Assembly (NCBI GenBank): GCA_009744235.1 | Contig: WPHV01000012.1 | Span: 123,569-187,568, forward strand | DNA: 64,000 nt | Reading direction: 5' to 3' | Source of the DNA: Gillisella vitis | GTDB lineage: Bacteria > Pseudomonadota > Alphaproteobacteria > Rhizobiales > Rhizobiaceae | Shown: piece by piece, positions 36,853 to 46,837 of the stretch | Layout: the number at the start of each line of letters is the position of its first letter | Position numbering within the stretch: the first letter of the stretch is position 1 | Program-made: the position numbers and the translations under genes | Notes under the pieces: model-generated | Seen by the model: the letters and a program-made list of their open reading frames with translations, nothing else | Told to the model about the DNA's origin: nothing | Database searches by the model: none

Positions 36853-37758
36853 CTAAACTGCCGCCGGACGCCGCAACCGATCGATGACCAATTGCGTCGA
36901 CACGCGCCAATCGGGGATATCGGTAGAGTGAACTCTGTCCAGTTTGGCGCAATCCAGCCGGGAATTCGCAGGCCGTTTGGCGGGAGTTGGGTAAGAGCTG
37001 GCCGGGATCGGATTGACCTTGGCTGATGGGCCGTTTTGCTCAGCCGACAGCCTGAAAATTTCAGCTGCAAACTCCGCCCAGCTGGCCTCTCCTGACCCCG
37101 TCATATGGAAGATGCCGCGCAGATCGGCGTCCTTTGAAGACAGCAGGTTATCGGCAACTTTCAGCACCGCATCGGCAATATCGAGCGCCGAGGTCGGATT
37201 GCCGATCTGGTCGGCGACCACGCCCAGTTCATCGCGGGTTTCGGCCAGCCGCAACATGGTCAGCAGAAAATTCTTGCCAAACGGACTATAGACCCAGGCC
37301 GTGCGCAGGATCGCGTGATTGTCGGTTTCAGCCGCCACCCGGCGCTCGCCTTCCAGCTTGCTGCGGCCATAGACGCCAAGCGGCGCAACCGGATCGGCCT
37401 CGTTATAGGGAAAAGCCTTGCTGCCATCGAAGACATAATCGGTCGAGATATGGATGATCGGAATATCCAGCGCCTTGGCAACCCGCGCCAATTCCCCCGG
37501 ACCTTCGCCATTGACCGTGAAGGCTGCGGCCTCGTCGGTTTCGGCCTGGTCGACCGCGGTATAAGCGGCAGCAGAGATAATCAGGTCGGGTCTGGCGGCG
37601 CGCACAGCCGCTTCAATCGTTGAGGGGTCGGCCAGATCGAGCTGCGGCCGCCCCAGGGCGACCAGGTCAACATCCTTGCGATCACTGGCCTTCTCAAGCA
37701 GTGATTGAACGACCTGTCCCGCCAGTCCAGTCACCAGATAGCGCTTCACGCCGCTCAT
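36853..37758 (-). CDS. rfbD: dTDP-4-dehydrorhamnose reductase
   Basis: 301-aa RmlD/RfbD, the last step to dTDP-L-rhamnose. It has [13 protein letters not shown] at the N-terminus, [20 protein letters not shown] (a family signature), [10 protein letters not shown] and the catalytic YGRSK in [15 protein letters not shown]. Length normal. The start overlaps the rfbB stop by four bases, so the two are translationally coupled. Confidence 0.95.
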   Translation of the reverse strand: MSGVKRYLVTGLAGQVVQSLLEKASDRKDVDLVALGRPQLDLADPSTIEAAVRAARPDLIISAAAYTAVDQAETDEAAAFTVNGEGPGELARVAKALDIPIIHISTDYVFDGSKAFPYNEADPVAPLGVYGRSKLEGERRVAAETDNHAILRTAWVYSPFGKNFLLTMLRLAETRDELGVVADQIGNPTSALDIADAVLKVADNLLSSKDADLRGIFHMTGSGEASWAEFAAEIFRLSAEQNGPSAKVNPIPASSYPTPAKRPANSRLDCAKLDRVHSTDIPDWRVSTQLVIDRLRRPAAV

Positions 37759-38816
37759 TTGCTTGCCGCCGCCTTCAACAGGCCAAGACGGCTGCCATCA
37801 TAGCCCTTGCGCAACGGCTCCCACCACCAGCGGTTTTCGAGATACCATTTCACGGTCTTCTCGATGCCAGTCTCGAAGGTTTCCTGAGCCTTCCAGCCGA
37901 GTTCGGTTTCCAGCCGCGTCGCGTCGATAGCATAACGGGCGTCGTGGCCGGGACGGTCGGTCACATATTGGATCAGTTTCTCATGCGGTGCATCTGATGG
38001 ATGAAGCTCATCCATCAGCGCGCAGACACGGGTAACGACGTCGATATTGCGCCGCTCATTACGTCCGCCGACATTATAGGTTTCGCCGATCCGCCCCCGC
38101 TCGGCGATGATATCCAGCGCCCTTGCATGGTCTTCGACGTAAAGCCAATCGCGGATATTGGCGCCATTGCCGTAAACCGGCAAAGGCTTGCCTTCCATCG
38201 CGTTGATGATCATCAGCGGAATGAGCTTTTCCGGGAAATGGAAGGGGCCGTAATTGTTGGAGCAATTCGACACCACCACCGGCAGGCCATAGGTGCGCGC
38301 CCAAGCCTTGGCGAGGTGGTCGGAGGCCGCTTTCGAGGCCGAATAGGGAGAGCTTGGATCATAGGGGGTGGTTTCGGTAAACAGACCCTCATCGCCCAGT
38401 GATCCATAGACTTCGTCGGTCGAGACATGCAGGAAGCGGAAACCGTCCTTGCTCGCACCTTCCAGCCCCTGCCAATAGGCGCGGGCGCATTCCAGCATGG
38501 TGAACGTGCCGAGCACATTGGTTTCGACGAAATCCTTGGCACCGGTAATCGAGCGATCAACATGGCTTTCGGCGGCCAGATGCATGACACGGTCCGGACG
38601 GAAGCTTGCAAAAGCCGAAGCAATCGCCTGGCCATCGCAGATATCGGCCTGAAGGAACCGGTACAGCGGATTTGCCTCAACCGATTTCAGCGAGGTCAAG
38701 GTCCCGGCATAGGTCAGCTTATCGACGTTCAGGACGTCATAGCCTTTTTCAAGCACCAGATGCCGCACGACGGCTGATCCGATAAAGCCGGCGCCGCCGG
38801 TTACAAGTACGCGCAT
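37755..38816 (-). CDS. rfbB: dTDP-glucose 4,6-dehydratase
   Basis: 353-aa RmlB/RfbB. It has [16 protein letters not shown], the family motif [26 protein letters not shown] and catalytic [11 protein letters not shown]. It converts dTDP-glucose to the 4-keto-6-deoxy intermediate used by RfbC. Length is typical. It sits between rfbC (69 bases upstream) and rfbD. Confidence 0.96.
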   Translation of the reverse strand: MRVLVTGGAGFIGSAVVRHLVLEKGYDVLNVDKLTYAGTLTSLKSVEANPLYRFLQADICDGQAIASAFASFRPDRVMHLAAESHVDRSITGAKDFVETNVLGTFTMLECARAYWQGLEGASKDGFRFLHVSTDEVYGSLGDEGLFTETTPYDPSSPYSASKAASDHLAKAWARTYGLPVVVSNCSNNYGPFHFPEKLIPLMIINAMEGKPLPVYGNGANIRDWLYVEDHARALDIIAERGRIGETYNVGGRNERRNIDVVTRVCALMDELHPSDAPHEKLIQYVTDRPGHDARYAIDATRLETELGWKAQETFETGIEKTVKWYLENRWWWEPLRKGYDGSRLGLLKAAASK

Positions 38817-38885
38817 GATTTTCGATATCCCCTAGCGTTCATAGAGCTGACTTGCATGAAGCAGATTGGCAAAGAGCAGAGGCGC

Positions 38886-39449
38886 TCAAGGCCGATAGAC
38901 GAAATTCGTCTCAAGCTCGCTCAGTTTCGGCTGCTTCTTGTCCTTGTCAGACAGAATGGCATTATCTTCCGTCACCGGCCAGTCGATCGCCAGCGCCGGA
39001 TCGTTCCACAACAGGCCCCGGTCATGATCCGGGCTGTAATAATCCGTCACCTTGTAGCTGATCACGGTATTGGGCTGTAATGTGCAGAAGCCATGGGCAA
39101 AGCCCGGCGGTACCCAAAGCTGGCAGCCGTTTTCGGCGGTCAGTTCGGCTTTCACCATCTGGCCATAGGTCGGCGAGCCCTGGCGGATGTCGACTGCAAC
39201 ATCCAACAACGCACCCGCCGCGCAGGAAACCAGCTTGCCCTGCGCCCTTGGGTCCAGCTGGAAATGCAGGCCGCGAACTGTGCCGACCTCTGCCGAAAAC
39301 GACTTATTGTCCTGAACGAAGGTGAAAGATCCCACTTCGCTTTCAAACAGGCTGGCGCGGAAGGTTTCCATGAAATAACCCCGCGCGTCCCCAAACCGCT
39401 TCGGAGTGATCAGGAAAACGCCAGAAAGCTTCGTTTCTTCAAACTGCAT
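38886..39449 (-). CDS. rfbC: dTDP-4-dehydrorhamnose 3,5-epimerase
   Basis: 187-aa cupin-fold RmlC/RfbC. It shows TKLSGVFLITPKRFGDARGYFMETF (in part), VRGLHFQ with the catalytic histidine, VDIRQGSPTYGQ and WVPPGFAHGF. It is the first of the four dTDP-rhamnose genes (order C-B-D-A). The 183 bases upstream, before the polygalacturonase stop, presumably hold the operon promoter. Confidence 0.95.
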   Translation of the reverse strand: MQFEETKLSGVFLITPKRFGDARGYFMETFRASLFESEVGSFTFVQDNKSFSAEVGTVRGLHFQLDPRAQGKLVSCAAGALLDVAVDIRQGSPTYGQMVKAELTAENGCQLWVPPGFAHGFCTLQPNTVISYKVTDYYSPDHDRGLLWNDPALAIDWPVTEDNAILSDKDKKQPKLSELETNFVYRP

Positions 39450-39632
39450 TCTTGTCCCTTTGAATTAAGCCCCTCGCGCAATTAACAACCTCAATCTCAC
39501 GAGGCAAGCAAAATGCTAGGCGCCCACCGTCTTAACCGGAAGATTATGACGTTATTCGGACAGTCTCCACGACCAGCAGCCACCATTGCAGGCAAGCCTT
39601 TGCCATTTGTGTCTCTTTACGACGCCGTCCGT

Positions 39633-41267
39633 TCAAAACGGTGCGCCCTCCAAAAAGCTCGAGAACGGCACAAAGGCTGACGAGCAATCGAGCGGCGGAA
39701 CCGGATCTTCTTCACTGGCATCCACGAGATTGACCGTTTTCACCCGGCGCGCTGGGTCGGCCTTGATGAGGTCGGCAAAACTGACCGGACCAGGCCCCAG
39801 CGTGACATGCGCATTGAGCGGCGGATCTTTTGCCGCCGGATCGGCAGAACCGACCAAAAGCGGCTGAGGGCCGTCGAACTGAATGGTATCCAGGAAAAGG
39901 CCGAGCGGCTGATAATGCGCATCATCCCTGATGCCACGCAAAACCACATGGCCACCGCTGCCGGTCGTGCTCCCCGTATAGCGCATGTTGCGCACCGTGA
40001 TGCCGGAAAAATCCGGGATACGGTCGCCGGTTTTGTCCGAGTAGCGGGTATCGAACACCAAGGGGAAGGCGACATTGCGCATGCAGACATCTTCATACAG
40101 CACATTCGTGACCTTGCCGCCCCGCGACGTATCCGACTTTATCCGCAGGCCATTGCCGTTCGGGCTGTCATGGCCGTCCATCACCAGATCATAGACATGG
40201 ATACCGTCCACGCCAGCATCTGTCTCGGAGCCGACAGACATCCCGTGGCCGTAATAGAACCGGTTATGGGCAAAGGTCATCCGCGTCGAAGGCTTGTCGC
40301 CGCCCGCCTTGATCGCCACATGGTCGTCGCCGGTGCTGATCGCGCTATAGGCGAGCACGACTTTCGAGGATTGGCCCGGGTCGAACCCATCGGTATTCTT
40401 GACCGTATCAGGCGTGAAACAAGTGGCGGGCGTCAGCTTGTCGGGCGTGGTCTCCGGCGGGCAGGCGTAATCCGGGCGGGTATAGACGGCACTGGGGCTG
40501 AGGATCTTGATTCCCCAGGCGGTCAGGCCCGTCACGCCATTGCTCACCACATGAAAATTCGGGCTGTTCAACAGCGTGATCCGGTGCAGGGTAAAATCCT
40601 CGCCGCCATCGATTTCCACAAGCCGGAACACATGCTGGATCAATCCCTGCTTGGATTGCCAAGCCACATCCCACCAGGACCGCTTGCCAGCATTGTCGCC
40701 CGACAGCAGCAGCGAGCCGCCGCGTCCATCGATCTTTCCCTCGCCAACGATGCCGCTGCCTTTGGTGTCCTTGGCCATAATCAGCGGCTTGCAGGTTTTG
40801 GCGGATGAAGTATTGGCCGTACCGCAATCACCAGCACCGCTGTCGTAATCCTTGGGATCACGGGAGGCAAACAGCGTGACGCCCTTGTCGATCCACAGCA
40901 CGACACCGCTCTTCAAGTTCAGCGGTCCGCTCAAAAACGCATCCCGCCCCTCACCGCCGGGCACGAGCTTGACGGCACCGCCCGCGCAGCCGTCGATAGC
41001 AGCCTGCAAGCGCATCTGGTCCGGATGGGGGGATTTGCCATCGGCATCGGCAGGATCGAGGGAACCGTCCTTGGCCGTCAGGCCAGCCGTCAATGTCGCG
41101 CAAAGGGTGGAGGGAGCCTCCGGCGCGGTGACTGCCCCCCATTGGGTGGCAACAGCCGGCTCCGCCGCCCAAGCCGCAACAGGCGCAAGGGCGCAAAAGG
41201 CGACCGCACCAAGCAACCGGCCAACGGCAGACTGTTGAAACAGGCGGGCAAAAACAGGTCCGGGCAT
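39633..41267 (-). CDS. pehA: Secreted polygalacturonase (GH28)
   Basis: 544-aa pectin-degrading enzyme with a Sec signal peptide (LLGAVAFCALAPVAAWA, cleavage likely before AEPAV). All four GH28 catalytic motifs are intact: NTDGFD near residue 290, GDDHVA near 310, GHGMSVGS near 338 and RIK in GLRIKSDTSRG near 375. The fold should be a right-handed beta-helix hydrolysing polygalacturonic acid. Start: AAGGA seven bases before ATG 41267; in-frame starts at 41300 and 41291 would precede the Shine-Dalgarno. A. vitis makes a chromosomal PehA of similar size, linked to grape root decay; equating the two is inference. Confidence 0.92.
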   Translation of the reverse strand: MPGPVFARLFQQSAVGRLLGAVAFCALAPVAAWAAEPAVATQWGAVTAPEAPSTLCATLTAGLTAKDGSLDPADADGKSPHPDQMRLQAAIDGCAGGAVKLVPGGEGRDAFLSGPLNLKSGVVLWIDKGVTLFASRDPKDYDSGAGDCGTANTSSAKTCKPLIMAKDTKGSGIVGEGKIDGRGGSLLLSGDNAGKRSWWDVAWQSKQGLIQHVFRLVEIDGGEDFTLHRITLLNSPNFHVVSNGVTGLTAWGIKILSPSAVYTRPDYACPPETTPDKLTPATCFTPDTVKNTDGFDPGQSSKVVLAYSAISTGDDHVAIKAGGDKPSTRMTFAHNRFYYGHGMSVGSETDAGVDGIHVYDLVMDGHDSPNGNGLRIKSDTSRGGKVTNVLYEDVCMRNVAFPLVFDTRYSDKTGDRIPDFSGITVRNMRYTGSTTGSGGHVVLRGIRDDAHYQPLGLFLDTIQFDGPQPLLVGSADPAAKDPPLNAHVTLGPGPVSFADLIKADPARRVKTVNLVDASEEDPVPPLDCSSAFVPFSSFLEGAPF

Positions 41268-41612
41268 GGGCTTATCCTTCAGCGGCGGCATGCGAAACAA
41301 CAGTTAGCGCGCCCTCTTCAAACCGGTGAATGGCCCGAAATCAAGGCCGCAGCGTGCGCTTGTCGATGGGATAACGCAAAAATTTTTCATCACGGCGTAA
41401 AAACCGGCAGAGACCGTCCAGACGGCGCAAAAATCCGTTGACCAAAAACCGGGCTCGCGTCATAAAGCCAACCATGAAAACGAGCACCTGCATCCTCTGC
41501 TGGATCATTATTCGCTAGCGCATTCGCTGGCCCGGCCGTTTTCGTCTCTTGCAAAAGTCCCAGATGACAAACGCTCCGGTCCAGCCGGTTATCATTACGT
41601 CTGGAGACTGCC
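41268..41612. other. Divergent promoter region pehA/cysS
   Basis: 345 bases with no gene between the diverging pehA and cysS starts. There is an A/T-rich stretch near 41379-41390 (CAAAAATTTTTC) and a nearby TCACGGCG, but I cannot assign a promoter or operator with confidence. Confidence 0.5.
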
Positions 41613-43115
41613 ATGGCCGAGGGCCTCAAGCTTTACAACACACTGACGCGCAGCAAGGTTGATTTCACCCCGATCGACCCAGAAAACGTGCGCATGTATG
41701 TCTGCGGCCCAACGGTTTATGATTTTGCCCATATCGGCAATGCCCGGCCCGTTATCGTGTTTGATGTGCTCTACCGGCTGCTGCGTCACGTCTACGGCGA
41801 AAATCACGTCACCTATGCCCGCAACATCACCGACGTCGATGACAAGATCAACGCGCGGGCGCTCCGGGATTTTCCCGATCTGCCGCTGAATGAGGCGATT
41901 GCCAGGGTGACGCAAAAGACGGCGGATCAGTTCCATGCCGATGTGGCGGCACTGGGTAACTTGCCGCCGACCATCGAGCCACGCGCCACCGACAACATCA
42001 GCCAGATGATCGACATCATCAAGACGCTAATCGCCAAGGGCCATGCCTATGTGGCGGAAGGCGAAGTGCTGTTCGATACCCGGTCCATGGCGGTTTACGG
42101 CCAGCTTTCCAAGCGCAATCTGGATGAGCAACAGGCAGGCGCACGCATCGCTGTCGAGGCCCATAAAAAGCATCCCGGCGATTTCGTGCTGTGGAAACTG
42201 TCGAGCCATAACGAACCCGGCTGGGACAGCCCCTGGGGCCGAGGCCGCCCCGGCTGGCATATCGAATGCTCGGCGATGTCGAAGCGTTATCTGGGCGAGG
42301 TTTTCGACATTCACGGCGGCGGGCTGGACCTGATCTTCCCCCACCACGAAAACGAAATCGCCCAATCCTGCTGCGCCAATGACACCAGCGTGATGGCCAA
42401 TGTGTGGATGCACAATGGCTTCGTGCAGGTGGAAGGCCGCAAGATGTCGAAATCGGATGGCAACTTCTTCACCATCAACGAATTGCTAGACACAGATAAT
42501 TTCGGCGGTCGCAAATGGCCGGGCGAAGTGCTGCGGCTGGCAATGCTGATGACCCATTATCGTGAGCCAATTGATTTTTCGGTGAAGCGATTGGAAGAGG
42601 CGCAAAATATCGTTGGCAACTGGATGTCAAAGCTGTCTGGACATGACTCTCGCTGGATGTTTTGCGAGCCAGATCAAGAAGTACTTGCTCTCGTGACAGA
42701 TGATCTCCAACTAGGAGAAGCCGTAAAGCTCCTAAACAGCAAATATTCCGGAGACTTGAAGCCGGAAGAAATTGGGCTGTTTTCCAGCACGCTCGGGCTA
42801 TTGGGATTGATGCCCTCGCAAAAAATTCAGGAGCATTTCGACAATGCCACTGATCGGAGATCACCGGTACTTATGTCCCAAATTAAAAGCGGCATCTCTA
42901 ATATGATGAAGCTATTTCGGTCATACGAAGCAGATGACGACCTTTCCGCTGCCATTGACGCTCTTGTCCAAATGCGCCTTGAAATGCTGAAGACCAAGAA
43001 CTTTGCCGAGGCCGACAAGATCCGCGACGATCTTTTGGCAAAGGGCATTCAGTTGAAAGACGGAAAGAATAAGGACACCGGCGAGCGCGTGACCACCTGG
43101 GAGGTCAAGCGATAG
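41613..43115 (+). CDS. cysS: Cysteinyl-tRNA synthetase, mosaic C-terminal region
   Basis: 500-aa class I synthetase. The zinc cysteine is in [17 protein letters not shown] (C31, HIGN at 40-43), and the second signature is KMSKSDG near residue 277. Residues 1-330 look normal and GC-rich. From about base 42590 to 42960 GC falls to roughly 46-47% by hand count, against about 65% just upstream, and the residues (e.g. [20 protein letters not shown]) differ from the usual rhizobial form. The last 40 residues ([21 protein letters not shown], given in part) are normal again. The reading frame is intact, so the enzyme is presumably functional. Confidence 0.94.
   Translation: MAEGLKLYNTLTRSKVDFTPIDPENVRMYVCGPTVYDFAHIGNARPVIVFDVLYRLLRHVYGENHVTYARNITDVDDKINARALRDFPDLPLNEAIARVTQKTADQFHADVAALGNLPPTIEPRATDNISQMIDIIKTLIAKGHAYVAEGEVLFDTRSMAVYGQLSKRNLDEQQAGARIAVEAHKKHPGDFVLWKLSSHNEPGWDSPWGRGRPGWHIECSAMSKRYLGEVFDIHGGGLDLIFPHHENEIAQSCCANDTSVMANVWMHNGFVQVEGRKMSKSDGNFFTINELLDTDNFGGRKWPGEVLRLAMLMTHYREPIDFSVKRLEEAQNIVGNWMSKLSGHDSRWMFCEPDQEVLALVTDDLQLGEAVKLLNSKYSGDLKPEEIGLFSSTLGLLGLMPSQKIQEHFDNATDRRSPVLMSQIKSGISNMMKLFRSYEADDDLSAAIDALVQMRLEMLKTKNFAEADKIRDDLLAKGIQLKDGKNKDTGERVTTWEVKR
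43087..43111 (+). repeat. cysS 3'-end repeat, proximal copy
   Basis: The last bases of cysS, encoding VTTWEVKR-stop, recur in imperfect form at 43631-43655 (22 of 25 bases identical over this window). See the distal copy. Confidence 0.75.
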
Positions 43116-43123
43116 AAGGCTTG

Positions 43124-43189
43124 CGGCTCTCGCTCTCTTCTCCCCAGCGGGGAGAAGGTGGCGGCAGCCGGATGAGGGGGGCGAAGCCA
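43124..43189. repeat. REP-like palindromic repeat after cysS
   Basis: CTTCTCCCC (43137-43145) and GGGGAGAAG (43149-43157) form a perfect 9-bp stem with loop AGC, followed by GTGGCGGCAGCCGGATGAGG. This looks like an intergenic palindrome I associate with rhizobial genomes. It lies directly after the cysS stop. Confidence 0.75.
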
Positions 43190-43243
43190 AAACGCCAAAA
43201 AACGGTTTTGGCATGTCTTTGAGACCGTATGGGAGCGACATCC

Positions 43244-43636
43244 ATGATCGATCACATGAATATCAAGGTTGCCGATTTTGAGCGTGCAAAGGCTTTCTAT
43301 GATGCGGCCTTTGCGCCACTTGGCGCGTCACTGCTCTACATGGTGCCAGCGGAATATTCCAACGGCGTGAAAATGGGTGGATACGGGCGCGAAAGGCCCG
43401 TCTATTGGTTACACGAGGGCACGCCACCCGTTGGCTACCATCAGCATATCGCCTTTACGGCCAACAGCCGCGCCGAGGTGGATGCGTTCTATCAAGCCGC
43501 AATCGCCGCTGGTGGCACAGACAACGGCCCACCCGGCCTGCGCCCGCATTATCATCCAGACTATTATGGGGCCTTTGTGTTTGATCTGGATGGCAACAAT
43601 ATCGAGGCCGTTTGTCACGCGAGGGAAGATGCGTGA
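43244..43636 (+). CDS. VOC family (glyoxalase/bleomycin-resistance-like) protein
   Basis: 130-aa protein of the vicinal oxygen chelate fold: MIDHMNIKVADFERAKAFYDAAF at the start (in part, with the metal-binding His), HQHIAFTA in the middle and FDLDGNNIEAVCH near the end (metal-binding Glu). Start ATG 43244 has GGGAG eight bases upstream. It lies between two copies of the cysS 3' end, suggesting it arrived by insertion. Substrate unknown. Confidence 0.85.
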   Translation: MIDHMNIKVADFERAKAFYDAAFAPLGASLLYMVPAEYSNGVKMGGYGRERPVYWLHEGTPPVGYHQHIAFTANSRAEVDAFYQAAIAAGGTDNGPPGLRPHYHPDYYGAFVFDLDGNNIEAVCHAREDA

Positions 43637-43655
43637 CCACGATGGAGGTCAAGCG
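43631..43655 (+). repeat. cysS 3'-end repeat, distal copy
   Basis: GCGTGACCAC then three differing bases then GGAGGTCAAGCG. In the right frame it reads GTG ACC ACG ATG GAG GTC AAG CGT TGA, i.e. VTTMEVKR-stop, against VTTWEVKR-stop in cysS. It straddles the VOC stop codon and has no start of its own, so it looks like a leftover cysS tail. Confidence 0.75.
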
Positions 43656-43660
43656 TTGAT

Positions 43661-43702
43661 TTGCATGGGACACGCGCTTGGCATATGCTAAGGCCTATGC
43701 CA
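43661..43702 (+). promoter_or_regulatory. Predicted vapBC promoter with overlapping operator
   Basis: TTGCAT (43661-43666) and TATGCT (43684-43689) are 17 bases apart. The inverted repeat TGGCATA (43679-43685) / TATGCCA (43696-43702), with a 10-base spacer, covers the -10 region and ends 15 bases before the vapB ATG. VapB/VapC complexes usually repress their own promoter through such palindromes. Confidence 0.55.
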
Positions 43703-43717
43703 GTGATGGAGGCACAT

Positions 43718-43975
43718 ATGAGCGGTGAGCAAGAAAGACATGTGCGGGTGTTCAAGAACGGTCGCAATCGCGCCGTTCGCATCCCCGTGGAATTCGAGTT
43801 TCCGGGCGATGAAGTGATCATGCGCAAGGAAGGCGACCGGATCATTATCGAGCCTATTGGCAATGCCCGAAAGAAGGAAAATCTTGTCGCTTTTCTGAGG
43901 AAGCAGGGGAAAATAGAGGAGGATTTTCCCGATGTAGATGAAGGACTGCTTCCTTTGAAGGATATCATCCTGTGA
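43718..43975 (+). CDS. vapB: VapB-type antitoxin (AbrB/MazE-like DNA-binding domain)
   Basis: 85-aa protein. The N-terminal swapped-hairpin DNA-binding motif is HVRVFKNGRNRAVRIPVEFEFPGDEVIMRKEGDRIIIEP (partly quoted), and the C-terminal half is an acidic toxin-binding tail (GKIEEDFPDVDEGLL). GGAGG sits five bases before ATG 43718. The stop overlaps the VapC start (TGATG). Confidence 0.88.
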   Translation: MSGEQERHVRVFKNGRNRAVRIPVEFEFPGDEVIMRKEGDRIIIEPIGNARKKENLVAFLRKQGKIEEDFPDVDEGLLPLKDIIL

Positions 43976-44391
43976 TGGGATTTATGTTGGATACCAATAT
44001 CGTCTCCGACATGGTTCGAAATCCTGATGGGCCTGCCATGGAACGCTGGAAACAAACGGGCTATGCGGACCTGCATATCAGCGCCATCGTCGTCTCCGAA
44101 CTTTACTTTGGCATTCAAAAGCGTGAGTCGGAACGATTGCGACGGGGTGTTGAGACATTTCTGAACAATGTTGAGATCGCAGCTTTCGAAGGACACGCCG
44201 CGCATCATTATGCCAGCATTCGCAATGCTCTGGCAAAGGCTGGTGAGATGATTGGCCCGAACGACCTGTTCATCGCCGCCCACGCGCTGTCGCTGGATAT
44301 GGTTCTTGTCACCAACAATAGCCGCGAATTTGCCCGTGTATCCGGGCTGAAACTGGAAAACTGGCTCGAAATCGCAACAGAGGGACAATAG
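43975..44391 (+). CDS. vapC: VapC-type PIN-domain toxin ribonuclease
   Basis: 138-aa PIN-domain protein. The acidic catalytic residues are in MLDTNIVSDMVR (Asp), ISAIVVSELYFGI (Glu) and IGPNDLFIAAHAL (Asp), the classic VapC order. Members cut tRNA or rRNA; the target here is unknown. The start overlaps the vapB stop by one base, and ATG 43984 is an alternative. The stop is 3 bases before the next gene, so the toxin is in an operon with the GFA genes. Confidence 0.9.
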   Translation: MGFMLDTNIVSDMVRNPDGPAMERWKQTGYADLHISAIVVSELYFGIQKRESERLRRGVETFLNNVEIAAFEGHAAHHYASIRNALAKAGEMIGPNDLFIAAHALSLDMVLVTNNSREFARVSGLKLENWLEIATEGQ

Positions 44392-44394
44392 GGC

Positions 44395-44883
44395 ATGGCA
44401 GAAACAGTTTATACGGGCGGCTGCCAATGCGGAGCCATTCGCTTTCGCGTCGAGGGCGTGCTGAAAGACTCATCGATCTGCCATTGCCGCATGTGCCAGA
44501 AGGCGTTCGGGGCCTATTATGCACCGTTGGTGTCCACCCGTGGCGCGCAATTGAACTGGACGCGCGGCGCGCTCAAGCATTTTCAATCATCCAATATGGT
44601 CAAGCGCGGCTTTTGCGATGCCTGCGGCACACCACTGACCTATGAAGCGCCCGATGGCATTGCGGTGTCGGCTGGCGCGTTTGATGATCCATCTACCCTG
44701 CCCCCGACTATTCAATACGGTATTGAGGGCAAGGTTGGCTTTGTCGATAAACTGCATGAATTGCCAAACCGCAATACCGAAGAGGATTTGCAAAGCGCTG
44801 CCTTTCTGGCGCAGCTGATCTCCTACCAGCACCCCGACTTTGATACCGACACCTGGCCAACCGAAAGCGGAGCAAAGCCATGA
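44395..44883 (+). CDS. GFA family protein 1 (glutathione-dependent formaldehyde-activating fold)
   Basis: 162-aa Mss4-like zinc protein. Zinc cysteines appear in GGCQCGAIRF, CHCRMCQKAFG and FCDACGTPLTY. AGAGGGA lies upstream of the ATG. The family is named for an enzyme reported to speed S-hydroxymethylglutathione formation, but most members are of unproven function. First of three tandem paralogues, starting 3 bases after vapC and overlapping the next by four bases. Confidence 0.88.
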   Translation: MAETVYTGGCQCGAIRFRVEGVLKDSSICHCRMCQKAFGAYYAPLVSTRGAQLNWTRGALKHFQSSNMVKRGFCDACGTPLTYEAPDGIAVSAGAFDDPSTLPPTIQYGIEGKVGFVDKLHELPNRNTEEDLQSAAFLAQLISYQHPDFDTDTWPTESGAKP

Positions 44884-45343
44884 GCGAGATTTTTTCCGGC
44901 GGTTGCCAATGTGGTGCTGTGCGGTTTCAAGCGGCAAAGCTGGGGCGGCCTTCCATCTGTCATTGCCGCATGTGCCAGAAACAATTCGGTGGCTTTTTTG
45001 GCGCTTTTGTCACCGCTGATCAGGCCCATCTGACCTGGACGCGCGGCCAGCCAAAGCTTTTCCGCTCATCCGCCAAGGTCAAGCGTGGCTTTTGTGAAAA
45101 ATGCGGCACGCCGCTGACCTATCAGCATCCCACCGGGGTAGAGATTGCCATCGGTGCCTTTGACAATCCCGCCGCCTTTGAGCCCGCCATTCAGGTCAAT
45201 CACCAAAAGCGCCTGCCGTGGATCGATACGCTGTTTGAAACGCCGGTCTATAACAGCCCGGAATACGAGGCGTTCTTCGACTCCATCGAATCCTGGCAGC
45301 ACCCGGATTTCGACACCCAAGTCTGGCCGGTGGAGGACGAGGC

Positions 45344-45347
<4 letters not shown>
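44880..45347 (+). CDS. GFA family protein 2
   Basis: 155-aa paralogue of its neighbours with all zinc cysteines kept: GGCQCGAVRF, CHCRMCQKQFGG, FCEKCGTPLTY. It shares ...LTWTRGQPKLFRSSAKVKRGFC with the LNWTRGALKHFQSSNMVKRGFC stretch of protein 1 (quoted in part). Overlaps both neighbouring genes by four bases (ATGA), so all three are translationally coupled. Confidence 0.87.
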
Positions 45348-46814
<1,467 letters not shown>

Positions 46815-46837
46815 AAATTTGCCTTTGGGAGGCACTC

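Noticed and set aside
42590-43115. Frameshift or pseudogene in cysS
   Set aside because: The frame is open to a normal C-terminus with the expected end (VTTWEVKR). The odd composition points to replacement, not decay.
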